From Melitaea cinxia (lineage: Eukaryota > Arthropoda > Insecta > Lepidoptera > Nymphalidae): a stretch of DNA of 64,000 nt. This document shows, in pieces, positions 52,130-63,930 of this stretch (positions are counted from its first letter, which is position 1; each line of letters opens with the position of its first letter). Under the pieces are notes generated by a model that did not search any database, was not told the DNA's origin, and saw only the letters and a list, made by a program, of their open reading frames with translations. The translations under genes were made by a program, and so were the position numbers. The stretch covers positions 9,631,501 through 9,695,500 of the forward strand of contig NC_059421.1 in NCBI RefSeq assembly GCF_905220565.1, read 5' to 3'.

Positions 52130-52560
52130 ATAGTGCTACGTGTTAAAAAATTGCTTGCTGGGTTAGAGCGTCACCCACAATTCCTAACACGAGACAACAA
52201 GAGAGAGAGTAAAAAAATCCTACAGAAACTTAATTAATTTTTTTTTTAAACTCACAAAATCAACTACACTAAAGCAAAGCTATTACCTAAGAACTACAAC
52301 GACTCACCCACAACAAATCGCAACTAGATCCCAAGACGGCGAGAGAATCCAATCCAAAAAAGAGGCCCCGCAACACTCGCCCTGAGGCTTATATACCCTA
52401 GCAAACCCCCCGCGCGTCGCGACACAACTACCCCCTAAGGTGCACCGCGACGCAGTACAATACGAGGGTATTCCAAAATTAAATCAGTCGCCTAGAAAAA
52501 GTAAATAGCAACGCTAATGCATAACTGCTATTATACATCAGCAGGAACGAAATCAGGCGC
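52130..52560 (-). repeat. Family K, second copy, promoter-like leader (minus)
   Basis: On the minus strand: GGGTATATAAGCCTCAGGGC (TATA at 52395-52389), then GGGTGAGTCGTTG about 80 bases on, the same order as 8086-8000. Shared words: ACTCACCCA, AACAAATCGCA/AACAAAATCGCA. GC-rich around 52360-52450 (CCCCCCGCGCGTCGCGACAC). Confidence 0.45.
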
Positions 52561-52579
52561 TATTAAAAATATATGCTAC

Positions 52580-52699
52580 AATAGTAGGGAATATATCCGC
52601 CGATCTGCAGTAGAGCAGCGTGGTGGCTTAAGCTCCGATCCTTCTCCCACTTGGTGAAAGAGGTCTATCCGAGCAGTGGGATGTTACAGGCTGAATCGT
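52580..52699 (+). mobile_element. SINE-A, 3' part only
   Basis: AGTAGGGAATATATCCGCCG to TTACAGGCTGAATCG: 5'-truncated copy with full tail. Confidence 0.88.
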
Positions 52700-53046
52700 G
52701 GTAAGCTACTGTATAATGTGGCACGTCTGTAACTAAAACGTCCCATTCCTAAGCAAAGCTCAATTATTTTCATAATATAATAAACATGAAGAAACTTTAC
52801 ATTATGGTCTTTGATGTCTCAAATCTTATAGAAGATACAGATTCAGGAGAAAATAACTTTTCTACTCCTTATAACCCAAAAGTAAATATTGAAAACATTA
52901 ATTAATTTGTTTTATAGTTAAACAAGTAACCGTTATGATAAATAACTTATGATGAAGTTAAATTTGAAAAATAACAATACATAATAATTAAACTTTACAC
53001 TGAAAATACTGCAAGTATTAGTCTTATATTTTCTGTCATTTATACG

Positions 53047-53095
<49 letters not shown>

Positions 53096-53535
53096 TTTTC
53101 CTAACAACTATACTTTTTCAAAAAAGTTCCAATTTCAGAGGAAAAACGAAATATATTTACACAAAATAAAAATCTAGTGTTACAGTAGTATACGAATTTC
53201 TTAAAAGCGAATTTTCCCAAGAATTCTCCATCACACGTCAAACTTAACACGTCAATTCCGAATACACGCAATTTATATAATAACCGTTGAACAGCTCACA
53301 CCAGGTACGACGTACTTATATGTCTGGAAATGAAAACTCTGCAATGAGATCGAAATTCATACTAAAATTAATATACCTAATATTCACCTAGATCAAATTA
53401 CTTCTACTATCAGCTTTAATTGGTAAAGATTGGATTAGATCGGATTTGATTGGATGATCACCACAAATAAATTAAAATTAATCAATTCAATTTGGCTTCA
53501 AACGGGCATTTTTCAGATTTAGATTAAAAAATATA
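52700..53535. other. No gene; (TA)n microsatellite
   Basis: (TA)n occupies about 53048-53093. Otherwise AT-rich without features. Confidence 0.55.
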
Positions 53536-53539
53536 GTAA

Positions 53540-53710
53540 AATCTCTCAAGTAGTTGTTCCTATGGTGAGTAAGGGGTGGTCTATGCAAGGGTTGATAACG
53601 CGTTTATGATTCTCCTTATGTAATAGCGTCCATAAGGATATGGTAATTACTATGGCTTATACAGTATGATCATACACTTGTTTGTGACCCATTCAATGGT
53701 ATTAAAAAAA
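53540..53710 (+). mobile_element. Family C, decayed
   Basis: GTAGTTGTTCCTATGGTGAG, GGGTTGATAACGCGTTTATG and CACTTGTTTGTGACCCATTC in family C order. Confidence 0.6.
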
Positions 53711-53799
53711 ATACAGTACCGCCTATCGCCTACTTGGATTGATCACCACGAAAATATGTAATAAAATATAGTTTAATAGCAAGAAGATACCTATATTAT

Positions 53800-54120
53800 T
53801 ATAGCCTATACAGTCCACTGCTGGACATAGGCCTCCACAAGTTTACGCCAAAAATAACGTGAACTCATGTGTTTTGCCCATAGTCACCACGCTGGGCAGG
53901 CGGGTTGGTGACCGCAGGGCTGGCTTTGTCGCGCCGAAGACGCTGCTGCCCGTCTTCGGCCTGTGTATTTCAAAGCCAGCAGTTGGATGGTTATCCCGCC
54001 ACCGGTCGGCTTTTTAAGTTCCTAGGTGGTAGCGGAACTGTGTTATCCCTTATTCGCCTCTTACGACACCCACGGGAAGAGAGAGGGTGGCTATATTCTT
54101 TAGTACCGTAGCCACACAGT
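53800..54120 (+). mobile_element. Family D, full length
   Basis: AGCCTATACAGTCCACTGCT to CCGTAGCCACACAGTACA. The best plus-strand copy; contains the recurring 68-codon frame. Confidence 0.92.
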
Positions 54121-54385
54121 ACACCTATAGGCTTACTATAATTTTTGGATAAAATTTACCATCGCTGTCCCTAATAACAACTTGACCTTGTCTTGATAGT
54201 CTACTTTAAATATCAAGAAATTAATAAAATCGTATTATTCGGTGCAGGATTACATTTACATATATTGTACGACTGCGCAAAGTAATCGTCTTCTTTCTGG
54301 GTTATGGTATTCGCATGTATAATAAAATCCCACAAACAATATTGGAATTTTCTCAACATAAATTTCAAAGTTTTTATTTTAAAAA

Positions 54386-54735
54386 ACTGAGGTAGGGCAC
54401 AGCAGGAATTTCCTGCTCAAAATATGTAGCAGAACTGAGGTAGGGCACAGCAGGAATTTCCTGCTCAAAATATGGAGCAGCCCGACTGGGGTAGTACCTC
54501 GACCTTACAGAAGTTCACAGCTAAATAATACTGTTTTCAAGCAGTATTGTGTTCCTGTTGGTGAGTAAGGTGACCAGAGCTCCTGGGGGGATTGGGGATT
54601 GGGTCGGCAACGCGCTTGCGATGCTTCTGGTGTTGCAGGCGTCTCTATAAGCTACGGTAATCGCTTACCATCAGGTGAGCCGTACGCTTGTTTGCCGACC
54701 TAGTGACATAAAAAAAAAAAAAAAAAAAAGTTAAT
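54386..54735 (+). mobile_element. Family C with duplicated 5' segment
   Basis: ACTGAGGTAGGGCACAGCAG occurs at 54386 and 54435: the first 49 bases are tandemly repeated. Otherwise full length with an A20-type tail at 54709-54730. Confidence 0.93.
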
Positions 54736-54753
54736 TTATTATTATTTATTGGA

Positions 54754-55230
54754 TTACATAGTTGATAAAGATGTGTGGACTTAGTGGACGCTGTATTTCA
54801 TGCAACATGTTACTAGTAAAATTTAAGGTAAAGTTTCCATTTTTGTTTGTAGGGGGTAATCTTCGCAAGTACTGATCCGATCACGAAAATTCTTTCACTA
54901 ACAGAAAGCTAAACTATTCATGAGTGACATGGGCTATATTTTATAGTGATTGAACAAAAAAAAATTGTAAAAAGTCTTATATATAAAATTCTCGTGTCAC
55001 AGTGATACCGTACTTCTCCGAAACGGCTGGACTGATTTTTACGAAATTTCGTGTGCATATCGGGTAGGTCGGAGAATCAGCCAACATCTATTTTTCATAC
55101 AGCTGTGTTATAAGGGGGGGGGGGGAATTAAGATTAATAACATATATGGCAAAACAACGTTTGCTAGGTCAGCTAGTAGATAATAAAGATGTGTGGACTT
55201 AGTGACGCTGTATTTCATGCAACATGTTTC
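54754..55230 (+). repeat. ~50-bp direct repeats enclosing a Helitron-like insert
   Basis: GATAAAGATGTGTGGACTTA..CATGCAACATGTT is present at 54757-54805 and 55183-55230 with a one-base difference near the middle. 165 bases of unassigned DNA and the 54975-55176 element lie between. Probably a segmental tandem duplication. Confidence 0.85.
54975..55176 (+). mobile_element. Family F Helitron-like element
   Basis: TCTTATATATAAAATTCTCG start, GTCAGCTAG end followed by T. The base before TC is G rather than A. Interior GTGCATATCGGGTAGGTCGG. Confidence 0.8.
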
Positions 55231-56554
55231 TAATCTATCTATATATATATAAAAATCAATGCCATTTTTCGTTGTAATTTTATAACTCAAGAACGGGCTC
55301 ACCTATCCAAACCAAATTTTTAGTCTTTGTTTGGACTATTTAGAAGATGGTATGTGTGAAGTTTGCACAAAATCCGTCGAGCGGTTCTTTATTTATAACA
55401 TTTTTTGTAACATCATCCTTTTGTTAATGGAGATTTTTGTGTCAAATTGAAACTTTTTTTAAGATGGGGATTGTGCTGTCAAATTTACACTTTTTAATGT
55501 TGACAGTAGAAGCATGTTGTTATGTGATTAATGAGGTCATTTAATTTTGGACGTGCTTCGATTAAAGCAAATAGATAATTATTGCTTTGTGTTTATATTT
55601 TTAAACATATTGTTGAGTGCATTCATACAAACGGTGAGTCTTGACTTGTTCAAATGTACTATGTATATATGTGCGTGTACTTTTTTCAGTTTTTTACCGA
55701 GTCATCGGTGTTTCATATCGTTTACGGGTTTTATTTGAATTAAATTTTCAAACAACGGTAAGTTTAGAGCTGTGAAGTGAATTACACGTGTGTTTCTTAA
55801 TTTGAAAAAACATATTGTGCAAATGTAAAGATGTTTTATTCATTTGTAACAGATGATCGCACGTCGATTTAAAAATGAATTATTTAATGAAATTTTTATA
55901 AACATTGATGTATGCAGTCATAAATATTTCCATACACAAATATACGCTCATGTGTTAATACTGATACACCACTATTAATGTAGCAATTTGTTTTTAATTT
56001 CATTTATTCTTTTTTATATGAATGAAAAATGCTACGGGCCAGACGAGCAAATATAAGTCGGCGAACGCGTAATGCAAATGATGTGGCATTACTAAGACGA
56101 TCACAGACTGCAGATGAACGCGCACAAGCTAATGCATCGCAGCGTGAACGTAATACACGAAATAGATCTGTTGACCCTGTGTCTGTACTGAATCTTGCAC
56201 GGCGATCACGAATACGTCGTGCTGTTTTTGGCGGAAATGATGCGTGCTGCTTTTAATTACAACAGTCAGATTGATTATAGTATGTACGGATACATTGGAA
56301 TGATGGACGCAATATGTCCACATTGTGATGCGGCTAACTTTCAAGGTGAAACGCCCGCCATGTGTTGTGCTAATGGGAAAGTGAGATTGCCAGCATTAGA
56401 AACTCCACTCGAACCATTTTATTCATTAATTTTTGGGAAATCTCAAACGTCGAAGCACTTTTTGAGTCATATTCAACAATACAATTCGGCATTTCAAATG
56501 ACATCTTTTGGTGCTACAAAAATTATTAGAGATAATTTTATGCCGTCGTTTAAG

Positions 56555-56653
56555 GTAAATACTTCAATAGGATTATCCCATGTTTATATAAATTTGAATC
56601 ATAAAGTATTCGATAGTTTTAAAAATTAAACTAATTTAAAAAAAATGTTACAG
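56555..56653 (+). other. Probable intron 1 of the Helitron Rep gene
   Basis: GTAAAT donor after AAG and TTACAG acceptor; 99 bases, contains an in-frame stop. Removing it joins MPSFK to IQGHIYHQ, as expected for the family. Confidence 0.8.
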
Positions 56654-57148
56654 ATTCAGGGCCATATTTATCATCAACCTGGTTCGTTATTGCCATACCC
56701 CGACGCTGATCATCAATTTTTGCAAATTTATTTTATTGGTGATGAAAATCGTGAATTGGATCAACGTTGTGCAATTGTTTTGAATACAAGACGAAAAATT
56801 ATTCGTGAGCTACAAAGGTTTTTCCATCAGCATAACGCATTAGTTCAATTGTCCAAAATTGCTCTCGATCTTATGCCATCTGATATTCACAAAATCGTAA
56901 TAAGAGCTGATAGAACACCTTTTGGAGAGAATGCAAGGCGATTCAATGCACTGACAATTGACGAGGTTGCAACTGTAATTATTGGTGATCAGTTTCAATC
57001 CCATGATATAGTACTTCATCGCAGAAATGAGCATTTGCAACGTATTTCGGAAATTCATCGTATTACGATGTATTACAATACCCAATATTGCATTGGAAAA
57101 GTGACAATGGCTACAATATCAATATACTAATGATTGATCAACGAACAG

Positions 57149-57230
57149 GTAAAAATAATTGAACTATTTTCAGTGTGTTAACATTTCACTTATATAATTT
57201 TCTAAAGTCCCGTTTTGCATTTATTTTCAG
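57149..57230 (+). other. Probable intron 2 of the Helitron Rep gene
   Basis: GTAAAA donor and ATTTTCAG acceptor with a T-rich tract; 82 bases. Joins DQRTG to LYVQKKVSA across a split Gly codon. Confidence 0.8.
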
Positions 57231-58110
57231 GTCTATATGTACAGAAAAAAGTTAGTGCCACGAATTTTTATTCGTATCGATTGACGGTTCGTCCAGAAGC
57301 ACACAATTATATCTTGAGGTGTGGTAAACTATATCATCAGTACATCGTTGATATGTATGCCAAAATAGAAACTGAAAGTTTTAATTTTATTCGTTTCAAC
57401 CAAGCAAAATTAAGATCCGAAGAATATATTCATTTGCAAGCTGCGATAGCGAATGATGCTAATGTTTATGACATTGGACGTTTAACTATATTGCCATCTT
57501 CGTATATTGGTAGCTTACGGCATATGAACGAATATGCACAAGACGCAATGTCTTATGTACGAAAATACGGTCGACCAGATCTGTTCATTACATTTACATG
57601 TAATCTAAAGTGGGATGATATCAAAAATAATTTATTTGAAGGAAAGTCAACAACTGATCGTCATGACTGTACAGCACGTGTTTTTTGGCAAAAATTGAAA
57701 GCACTTATGGATTTAATTTTAAAATTATGTGTGTTTGGAGAGGTGCGTTGCCATATGTACTCCATCGAATGGCAAAAAAGGGGATTGCCGCACGCACATA
57801 TATTAATTTGGCTGGTACATAAAATAACTCCTGATCAAATCGATAATGTTATAATTGAATTTGGAGGAATCATGTTTTTCACATAGCCAACTTTATGTTG
57901 CCTGTTCCAGAGTCGGTACCCCCAGCCGTTTGTTTATTCATACTCAAAATGGAAAAACAGAAAATATTGTTTATCAAAATGTTTTGGATTAATTTTTAAA
58001 ATAGCTAGCAATTAATAAAATATTTTTTTTGTATCAATAAATGAATTTGATGTAATTTTTTTTATTATTATTTCACTTTATACGTAGCGAAGCACGTACC
58101 GGGCCGCTAG

Positions 58111-58318
58111 TTTTGTACTAAAACACAGTTTATATATTATTTTCAAAAGAGTAACTGCGGAGTTTCTTGCCGATTCTTCTCTGCAGAATCTATATTCCGA
58201 ATCGGTGGTAGCTTCACTTTTAAAAATAATAATCACTTTAAGATTTTAATTTGTAAAATGACGACTCGAAAGAACTTTTAAATACTATTGAAATAAACTT
58301 GTTTTTGATTTGATTTAT
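58111..58318 (+). mobile_element. LINE 3' tail
   Basis: TACTAAAACACAGTTTATAT, GAGTTTCTTGCCGATTCTTC, TTGTAAAATGACGACTCGAA, then GTTTTTGATTTGATTT. Homologous to 51835-52075 (inverted) and 61735-62145. The Helitron ends exactly where this begins, so it inserted into or beside this LINE. Confidence 0.82.
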
Positions 58319-58327
58319 AATATCATG

Positions 58328-58516
58328 TGCCTCGGAGAGCACGTTAAGCCATCAGTCCCGGTTGTTATCATGTACACCTGATAGCGATTGTTACTCACAG
58401 TAGGGAATATATCCGCCAACCCGCATTGGAGCAGCGTGATGGGTTAAGCTCTGATCCTTCTCCTACATGGGAAAAGAGGCCTATGCCCAGTAGTGGGATA
58501 TTGCAGGCTGAAGCGT
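58328..58516 (+). mobile_element. SINE-A, 5'-truncated
   Basis: TGCCTCGGAGAGCACGTTAA to GATATTGCAGGCTGAAGCG, following the LINE tail directly. Confidence 0.9.
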
Positions 58517-58584
58517 TGATTTATAATATGTGGTAGCTTATTCGCTTTTTATGTTTCTATTCAGTATTAGATAAAAAATAAATA

Positions 58585-58732
58585 ATTATTATCTATAAGA
58601 TACACACGGTCGTCTGTTCCTACGTAAGCAATGTGTTATAGGTAACAGCCGAATAATATAGCTACATTTTTTTTGATAAACACATATATAAATAATACAT
58701 ATATGAATAAATATATAAAATACACTCAGCAC
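58585..58732 (-). mobile_element. SINE-B, inverted, tail and body only
   Basis: ACACACGGTCGTCTGTTCCT, GTTATAGGTAACAGCCGAAT, then T/A-rich tail; the tRNA-like head is missing. Confidence 0.8.
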
Positions 58733-59655
58733 CATCAAGTATATAGTCATTATAACCTATAAGCTATACAAATAATTAAAAAATGTATCTACCCAGATGT
58801 GGCATGAAAGTGGTGATATTGTATGTAAATTTGCAAATCCTGTCTATCATATCGTGATTCTGATGACTTGTCGTAATAAAATTGTCCAATAAAGTTCATT
58901 CGTGCGGAAATAAAGTTTTTCGCTGATACTTATAATATCTTCAAATCCTTCGTATATAAGTTTCCTGCACGATAGTAAAGTCTCCGGGTCAATGGCTCCC
59001 CTCCGACATACTTGACATAATTATAATTTTGATACTTATATAATAAAATTTACAACTCGTAAAGTTGTAAGTTTTACGACATTTTAGATTTTATCTTATA
59101 TCGTTATAAAGGGTCTTGACGACCTTGGCACAGTACATAGGTATTACGGCTGATTGTTGCTTTATTCAAAAACGCTTCGTTTTCCTTGAGGAAATGTTAT
59201 GTTTGAAATTTAATGGTTAGTAAAAAACGTATCGTTTTATGAATAAAGGAATCGGACATTGATGAAATCTGCGGGTTTTATTTCATACTAGCAATGATAA
59301 ATTTGAAATAGCTAAGATTAATTTTTTTTTTTTTTTTTTTTAGTTGTTAAGAATATTAGACTTGAAGATTAAGATTGTACTTAATTAGTGATTTTTTTTG
59401 GACATGTCTAATTATGATTGCAAAATCAAGTACCAGGAGATCATGAGACGGCAGCAGGTGTCTTATTTGCCGTAATTTCAAAACACCTGTCCCTTCAGTA
59501 TCAGGGCTTGAATTAAAGCAAATAAATATACGTAATTTGGTCATCGCCGACTCAGCTGGAACTGCCTAACTGGGAATTGTATAGGGATGTGTGGAATATC
59601 GATGTCTTACCATCGATAAAAAAATATTTTCTACATAAAAAATAAACCATATGTT
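58733..59655. other. No gene seen
   Basis: AT-rich, T-run at 59322-59342. A short minus frame 59356-59544 shows no motif. Confidence 0.5.
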
Positions 59656-59659
59656 AAAT

Positions 59660-59955
59660 ATATATATTAACACGTTAAGCAAAAACTTTGTACCCCTTTT
59701 TATGAAAATTGAGACGGAGTGCACAATTCTAATTTTTTTTAATTATGCATAAAGAATACATTAAATAAATTAAAAAAATACACTACACACACTACCAAGT
59801 TTTTGACATACACACGCATATATACTCTTTATTTATTATTAAAGAAGGATAGTCTTTGACAATAGAACTTTAATAATATTCAAACTTATAATTTAAATTA
59901 ATCACGGTCGAATTTCGACTACTGGATGGCCACTAGTAATATTTAAGTGATAAAA
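59660..59955 (-). repeat. Family J repeat, inverted copy
   Basis: AAGCAAAAACTTTGTACCCC to GGTCGAATTTCGACTAC, inverted relative to 15845-16195. Confidence 0.75.
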
Positions 59956-60544
59956 CAATTTGTTAAATAATCTTCAAAGTATTTAAGATTAAAATGTTTT
60001 TATTTAATATTTTCAAATATTCATAACATTTTTTCAAACTGATAATTTCAATTTTAATTTATTTTTGATAAGCTAACATCATTAACGAAAAAAGAAAAGA
60101 AAAAGAAAACGTCAAACGTTAGCCTATAATTAAATTTTACGAAAACGTCTATTATGTGTCAGTTTATTGAATTTAGTGGGTAACATTTTAGTTCATGCCT
60201 CACAGACAAATAAAGGATTATTTTTCTAGTAACAACAGCTTCAAGTTGTATTATTGCATTGTTGTTAAAAAAGGATTAAAAAATAAAGCTATCGATAAAT
60301 TTATCGACATTTTCAAGTCACTAGTACGTAGTAAGAGGCGGTGATTTGTATCAAATGTTTTTTCCCCGATTCCCAGTACATCCCTAGTGACGGCTTTAAG
60401 GTGAGAGGGGCAATCGTTCAGGGTCTTCCGTTCACAAGAACCTCGCATACGAAAAAACAAAAATTGACGAAAATATTCTTTGTACAAAATAATTATAAAA
60501 AAAATAATTAATGATCAGTAAATCCACCTCGAAGCTTCACAACC
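59956..60544. other. No gene seen
   Basis: AT-rich. 60285-60305 has AGCTATCGATAAATTTATCG, a 14-base palindrome (CGATAAATTTATCG). Confidence 0.5.
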
Positions 60545-60870
60545 ACAACATACAGTTTAGTGGAAACATTATGATATAAAGTGGCCTATCTGCTATTCTA
60601 GATATCCAGTTAACTTCGTACTAAGTTTCATTGCAATCGGTTCATTAGCTTTTTCTTCAAGAAGAAACAAACGTAGGTTCAAACTTTCGCATTTACAATA
60701 TTTCCGCTTCTCGGTTTCATCCGCGTCTTTGATCCCGTATACTGCGGGATAAAAAGTATCCTGTGTGTTGTTATATTGAGTGTTGTATGACAATTAGTTT
60801 GGTAGTTTTCGCGTAAAGGAGATACAAACATCCATCCATCCTCACTAACTAGCGCGTCATTCAAATCTAT
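60545..60870 (+). repeat. Transposon-derived repeat with two related halves
   Basis: Words such as GTTAACTTCGTACTAAGTTT, CATTGCAATCGGTTCATTAG, GGATAAAAAGTATCCTGTGT and GATACAAACATCCATCCATC are typical of the common decayed transposon tails of insect genomes. GGATAAAAAGTATCC is a short hairpin. The 66- and 61-codon minus frames are shadows. Confidence 0.45.
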
Positions 60871-61734
60871 TTCAAAGTTCTGATGACTCTTAATACGTAA
60901 ATTGAAAAAGGCTAATTTGTATAAACCAGTAATTGGATTCGAAATTAGTATAGAAGGACCAAACAGTATAATTTTTCACTTTTATTTAATGTTTTTTTTT
61001 TTTTTTTAAATTGGGAAACAAACAGCACACAACAATACAATTATTTCAAAAAACAATAACGATATTTAAGCAAGCAAAGTGTCCACTTATATCTAAAACA
61101 TGAAATTATTACTTAAAACATGAACAAAAACATTAGGTACATATGAAATATACACAGCAGAATACAACACAATGCAATAAAATATAATTGTACATGTGAC
61201 ATATAGGTATATAGTATAAAAAAAATAAAAACGATTATATAATTCGAACATTACAAACTGGAAAATCGCATTCGAAATAATTTTGAAAAACAAATAATAC
61301 AGCCAAAAATAACAGCAATTTTGAACATTAACTCAAACTTCGATTAGTTTTTGTATTTTTTTTTTTGTTTCCCCTTTCAATGAGTATTTGTAACTTATAT
61401 ACGATTTTTTTTCTGCCGTAGCCACACGGCAACAAATTTAAAGGGAATTTAAATTTTTACTGTCATTATTCTTCAAATAACGGCATAAAATAGATACTAA
61501 AAATAAATTCTAATACCAAATAACTATTATTTTCTTATTTTTTTCCTTCGATAAATAAAAACTACAAAATACTTCTAACTTTCTCAAGCGTTTTTCTAGC
61601 GATATGGCTAACAATTTATTCTGTCCTTATAAATCATATTTATTGCAACGATAACTTAATAGTGTTATATAAAAATACAAAAACTTGATTTGGTTTTGTT
61701 TATTTTATTAAAACATTATGTTAAGCATTATAAA
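60871..61734. other. No gene; one family D scrap
   Basis: 61413-61435 (TGCCGTAGCCACACGGCA) is an isolated end of family D. The rest is AT-rich. Confidence 0.5.
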
Positions 61735-62145
61735 GGATGAAAGATTTTTTAAATGAGTAGTTGCGTAGTTTGTTGCCGATTCTACTATCAAGATTTTTTT
61801 ATACAACTAGGTCGGCAAACAAGCATAAGGCTCATCTGATGGTAAGCGATTACCGTAGCTTAAAGACGTCTGCGACACCAGAAGCGCATTGCCGACCCTA
61901 ACCCCGATCTCCCCAGGAGCTCTGGTCACCTTACTCACCAACAGGAACACAACACTGCTTGAAAACAGTATTGTTTAGCTGTGATATAAATGATCGGAAT
62001 ATACATTCCGAAACTTAGATAGTTTTACGTTAACTATACGTAATTCATTTATCAAAAACGAATAAAATTTGAAATGACGTTTTAAAAGTATTATAGAAGC
62101 CTACTTGGATTAAGTAATATTCATTTTGATTTTGTTTTTGGACAA
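61735..62145 (+). mobile_element. LINE 3' tail split by inverted family C
   Basis: 61735-61795 (GTAGTTTGTTGCCGATTCTA) and 61990-62145 (GGAATATACATTCCGAAACT, AAGCCTACTTGGATTAAGTA) are parts of the same LINE tail as at 58111. Confidence 0.78.
61801..61986 (-). mobile_element. Family C, inverted, inside a LINE tail
   Basis: ATACAACTAGGTCGGCAAAC to CAGTATTGTTTAGCTGTGAT; the end nearest the LINE is 5'-truncated. Confidence 0.88.
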
Positions 62146-62164
62146 CGTTCACGGTGATAGCAAA

Positions 62165-62555
62165 TCACTGATGTTTCACAAAAAAAAAAAGAATTAACAA
62201 AATCGGTATGTCCAGTAAAATGTTATTACACACAAAACAATACAGTCGACCTGAGATCCCCGTCCTCTTGTCAGAACAGAAAATCAAAACACTCTACGAC
62301 TAGAAATAAAATTGCTCTGAACTAGTTTCAGATCAAAATTAACAAAAAAAAATCCCCTACGCACACATACCCTTTTAGTTGAATTAACAGTTACAATCCA
62401 ATCAGTTTCGAATCAGAGTTTTTGAAAGCAAACATTTAAAATTATTCAGTGCATAGCAGTTGTCAGAGCTGTGCTTCGTTCAGACGTTGAGGGCACTTGC
62501 TCGAAATGCGTTGGAATATTTTCAGACACACGAGTTCACTTGAAAATGAAATCAA
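62165..62555. other. Spacer with family E scrap
   Basis: 62175-62270 has AAAAAAGAATTAACAAAATC, GGTATGTCCAGTAAAATGTT, AATACAGTCGACCTGAGATC in inverted family E order. Confidence 0.5.
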
Positions 62556-62989
62556 TCTATACATATAATAAAATGGTAGGAAAGTCAAAACTGTCATTGA
62601 ATATTTTTTTTAAAGAATACTTGGGGTGTGATTTCCTTTTGTCTGTATGTATGTCCGGGATAAACTCAAAAAGTACTGCATGGATTTACGTCAAATTTGG
62701 CACGAATATTATTAAGAAGTCGGGTCATATAGGCTACAAATTATCACGCTATCACCTACGGGGAACGAGCAGTGAACCTTTATTTCATCAACGCATTCTG
62801 TAACAACGTGTAATCTAACGACGCATATTTGAATGTTGTTGTTATTATGTTAATAACCATGCTATAAGCTAGCTTCATACTATAAATAAAGACATTCTGT
62901 AGTATAGTATAGTATATGTATATTTTTTAGTAGTATAGTATATGTATATTTAGTATCAGCATTGCACCTGTGCGAAGCCGGGTCGCTAG
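62556..62989 (+). mobile_element. 434-bp Helitron, non-autonomous
   Basis: A|TCTATACATATAATAAAATG start and GAAGCCGGGTCGCTAG|T end, with a GCAC-CT-GTGC stem shortly before the terminus. Interior GGGATAAACTCAAAAAGTAC. It contains a duplicated AGTAGTATAGTATATGTATA block near 62900-62955. A 110-codon frame overlapping its start has no motif. Confidence 0.85.
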
Positions 62990-63624
62990 TAAATACTAAA
63001 ATAACAAAACAAGGGGATGTTTGTTATTTTTCGGATATTTTGGTTTTTGGTGGAATCGTTGCATTTGAAGAAGGTAACCCGATTTTTTTTTTCTATATGG
63101 AGAAAGAGACCTATTCCCAGCTGTGAGATGTTACAGATTTAATTGTTATCATTTTCATCCTAGTGATTACGTGATAGAAACATGGTGAATGCAATCAAAT
63201 TAATTTTAATAATGAACAAAAATCTAAATTTACTTACGTAAGGTTTTCCTCTCACCTAACTTACTAATTGTGTGTAAATATGGCATACGAACGACAAGGT
63301 ACAATACTATTTTTGTATTTATGCGATGAAACAGTGTCTTACACTTTGTAATTTTGTCGCTACACTTACCACAGGACTAGATATCATCCACACGACCTAG
63401 TTACTTGGTTTGCATACAAAGTACGGACTTCATGCCATTTTTTCCATGGACATGCAATCCGTGAAACGACCTTCCTCCTGAAGCTTTCCCTGAGCGCTAT
63501 AATTTGGGAGTCTTCAAGCGTCGAGTTGAATGACAGGCGAAGCACCCACAATTCTTCTTATGTTGCTCCTGTCCATGGGTGACGGCAGCCATTCGATAGT
63601 ACCGTCTACTTCTTTATCAACCTA
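62990..63624. other. Spacer with a SINE-A tail scrap
   Basis: 63090-63145 (TATATGGAGAAAGAGACCTA, TTCCCAGCTGTGAGATGTTA) is a SINE-A 3' scrap. No gene in the rest. Confidence 0.5.
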
Positions 63625-63930
63625 TTATAAAAAAGTATGTGTATCAGCTCCGACGCACGAGTGAAGTTTACTCCTTTAGATAGACTGCCTAAATAGGCAC
63701 AAAAAGGCTCACTAGTCTAAAAAAAGATTAATACCATATCGAATAGTAAATAAACGAATCAAATAACGCCATCTATCTACAATATTAGAAAACGTCGTAA
63801 CGCCATCACCCAATAGGGTTCCGACAGATGGCGTTAACAAAAACGTAACGAGCCCATTCGTTAAAAGATTTTACTCCTCATATTGTTGCATTCCGGGGGC
63901 CTTATGTGGAAATCAATTTTAAAGGAATAA
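63625..63930 (+). repeat. Family I repeat
   Basis: TATCAGCTCCGACGCACGAG, TAGTCTAAAAAAAGATTAAT, AACGCCATCTATCTACAATA, GACAGATGGCGTTAACAAAA and a GGGGGCCTTATGTGGAAATC end. Closest to the copy at 25135. Confidence 0.82.

Larger units (their letters stand above)
56029..57886 (+). pseudogene. Helitron Rep protein, intron-bearing, truncated after the HUH motif
   Basis: Exon 1 starts at 56029 (basic, RRTRNANDVALLRRSQTADE), shifts frame near 56250, and continues FNYNSQIDYSMYGYIGMMDA with zinc-binding CPHC and MCC. A GT-AG intron fits 56555-56653 (AAG|GTAAAT to TTACAG|ATTCAG), rejoining a Helitron-typical IQGHIYHQPGSLLP. A one-base frameshift lies near 57060 (then YYDVLQYPILHWKSDNGYNI). A second GT-AG intron fits 57149-57230, rejoining TG|LYVQKKVSATNFYSYRL. 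Exon 3 has YGRPDLFITFTCN and the HUH nuclease motif RGLPHAHILIWL (about 57780-57815). The reading stops at 57886. The catalytic Tyr region and the helicase are absent. Function if intact: rolling-circle nicking and joining. Confidence 0.9.
55238..58110 (+). mobile_element. Truncated autonomous-type Helitron (2.87 kb)
   Basis: 5' end A|TCTATATATATATAAAAATC at 55238 (an alternative TC lies at 55234) and 3' end GGGCCGCTAG at 58101-58110 followed by T, with a TACGT/ACGTA stem just before. It carries the N-terminal two thirds of a Rep gene in pieces. The Rep tyrosine region and the helicase are deleted, so it cannot move by itself. Confidence 0.88.
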
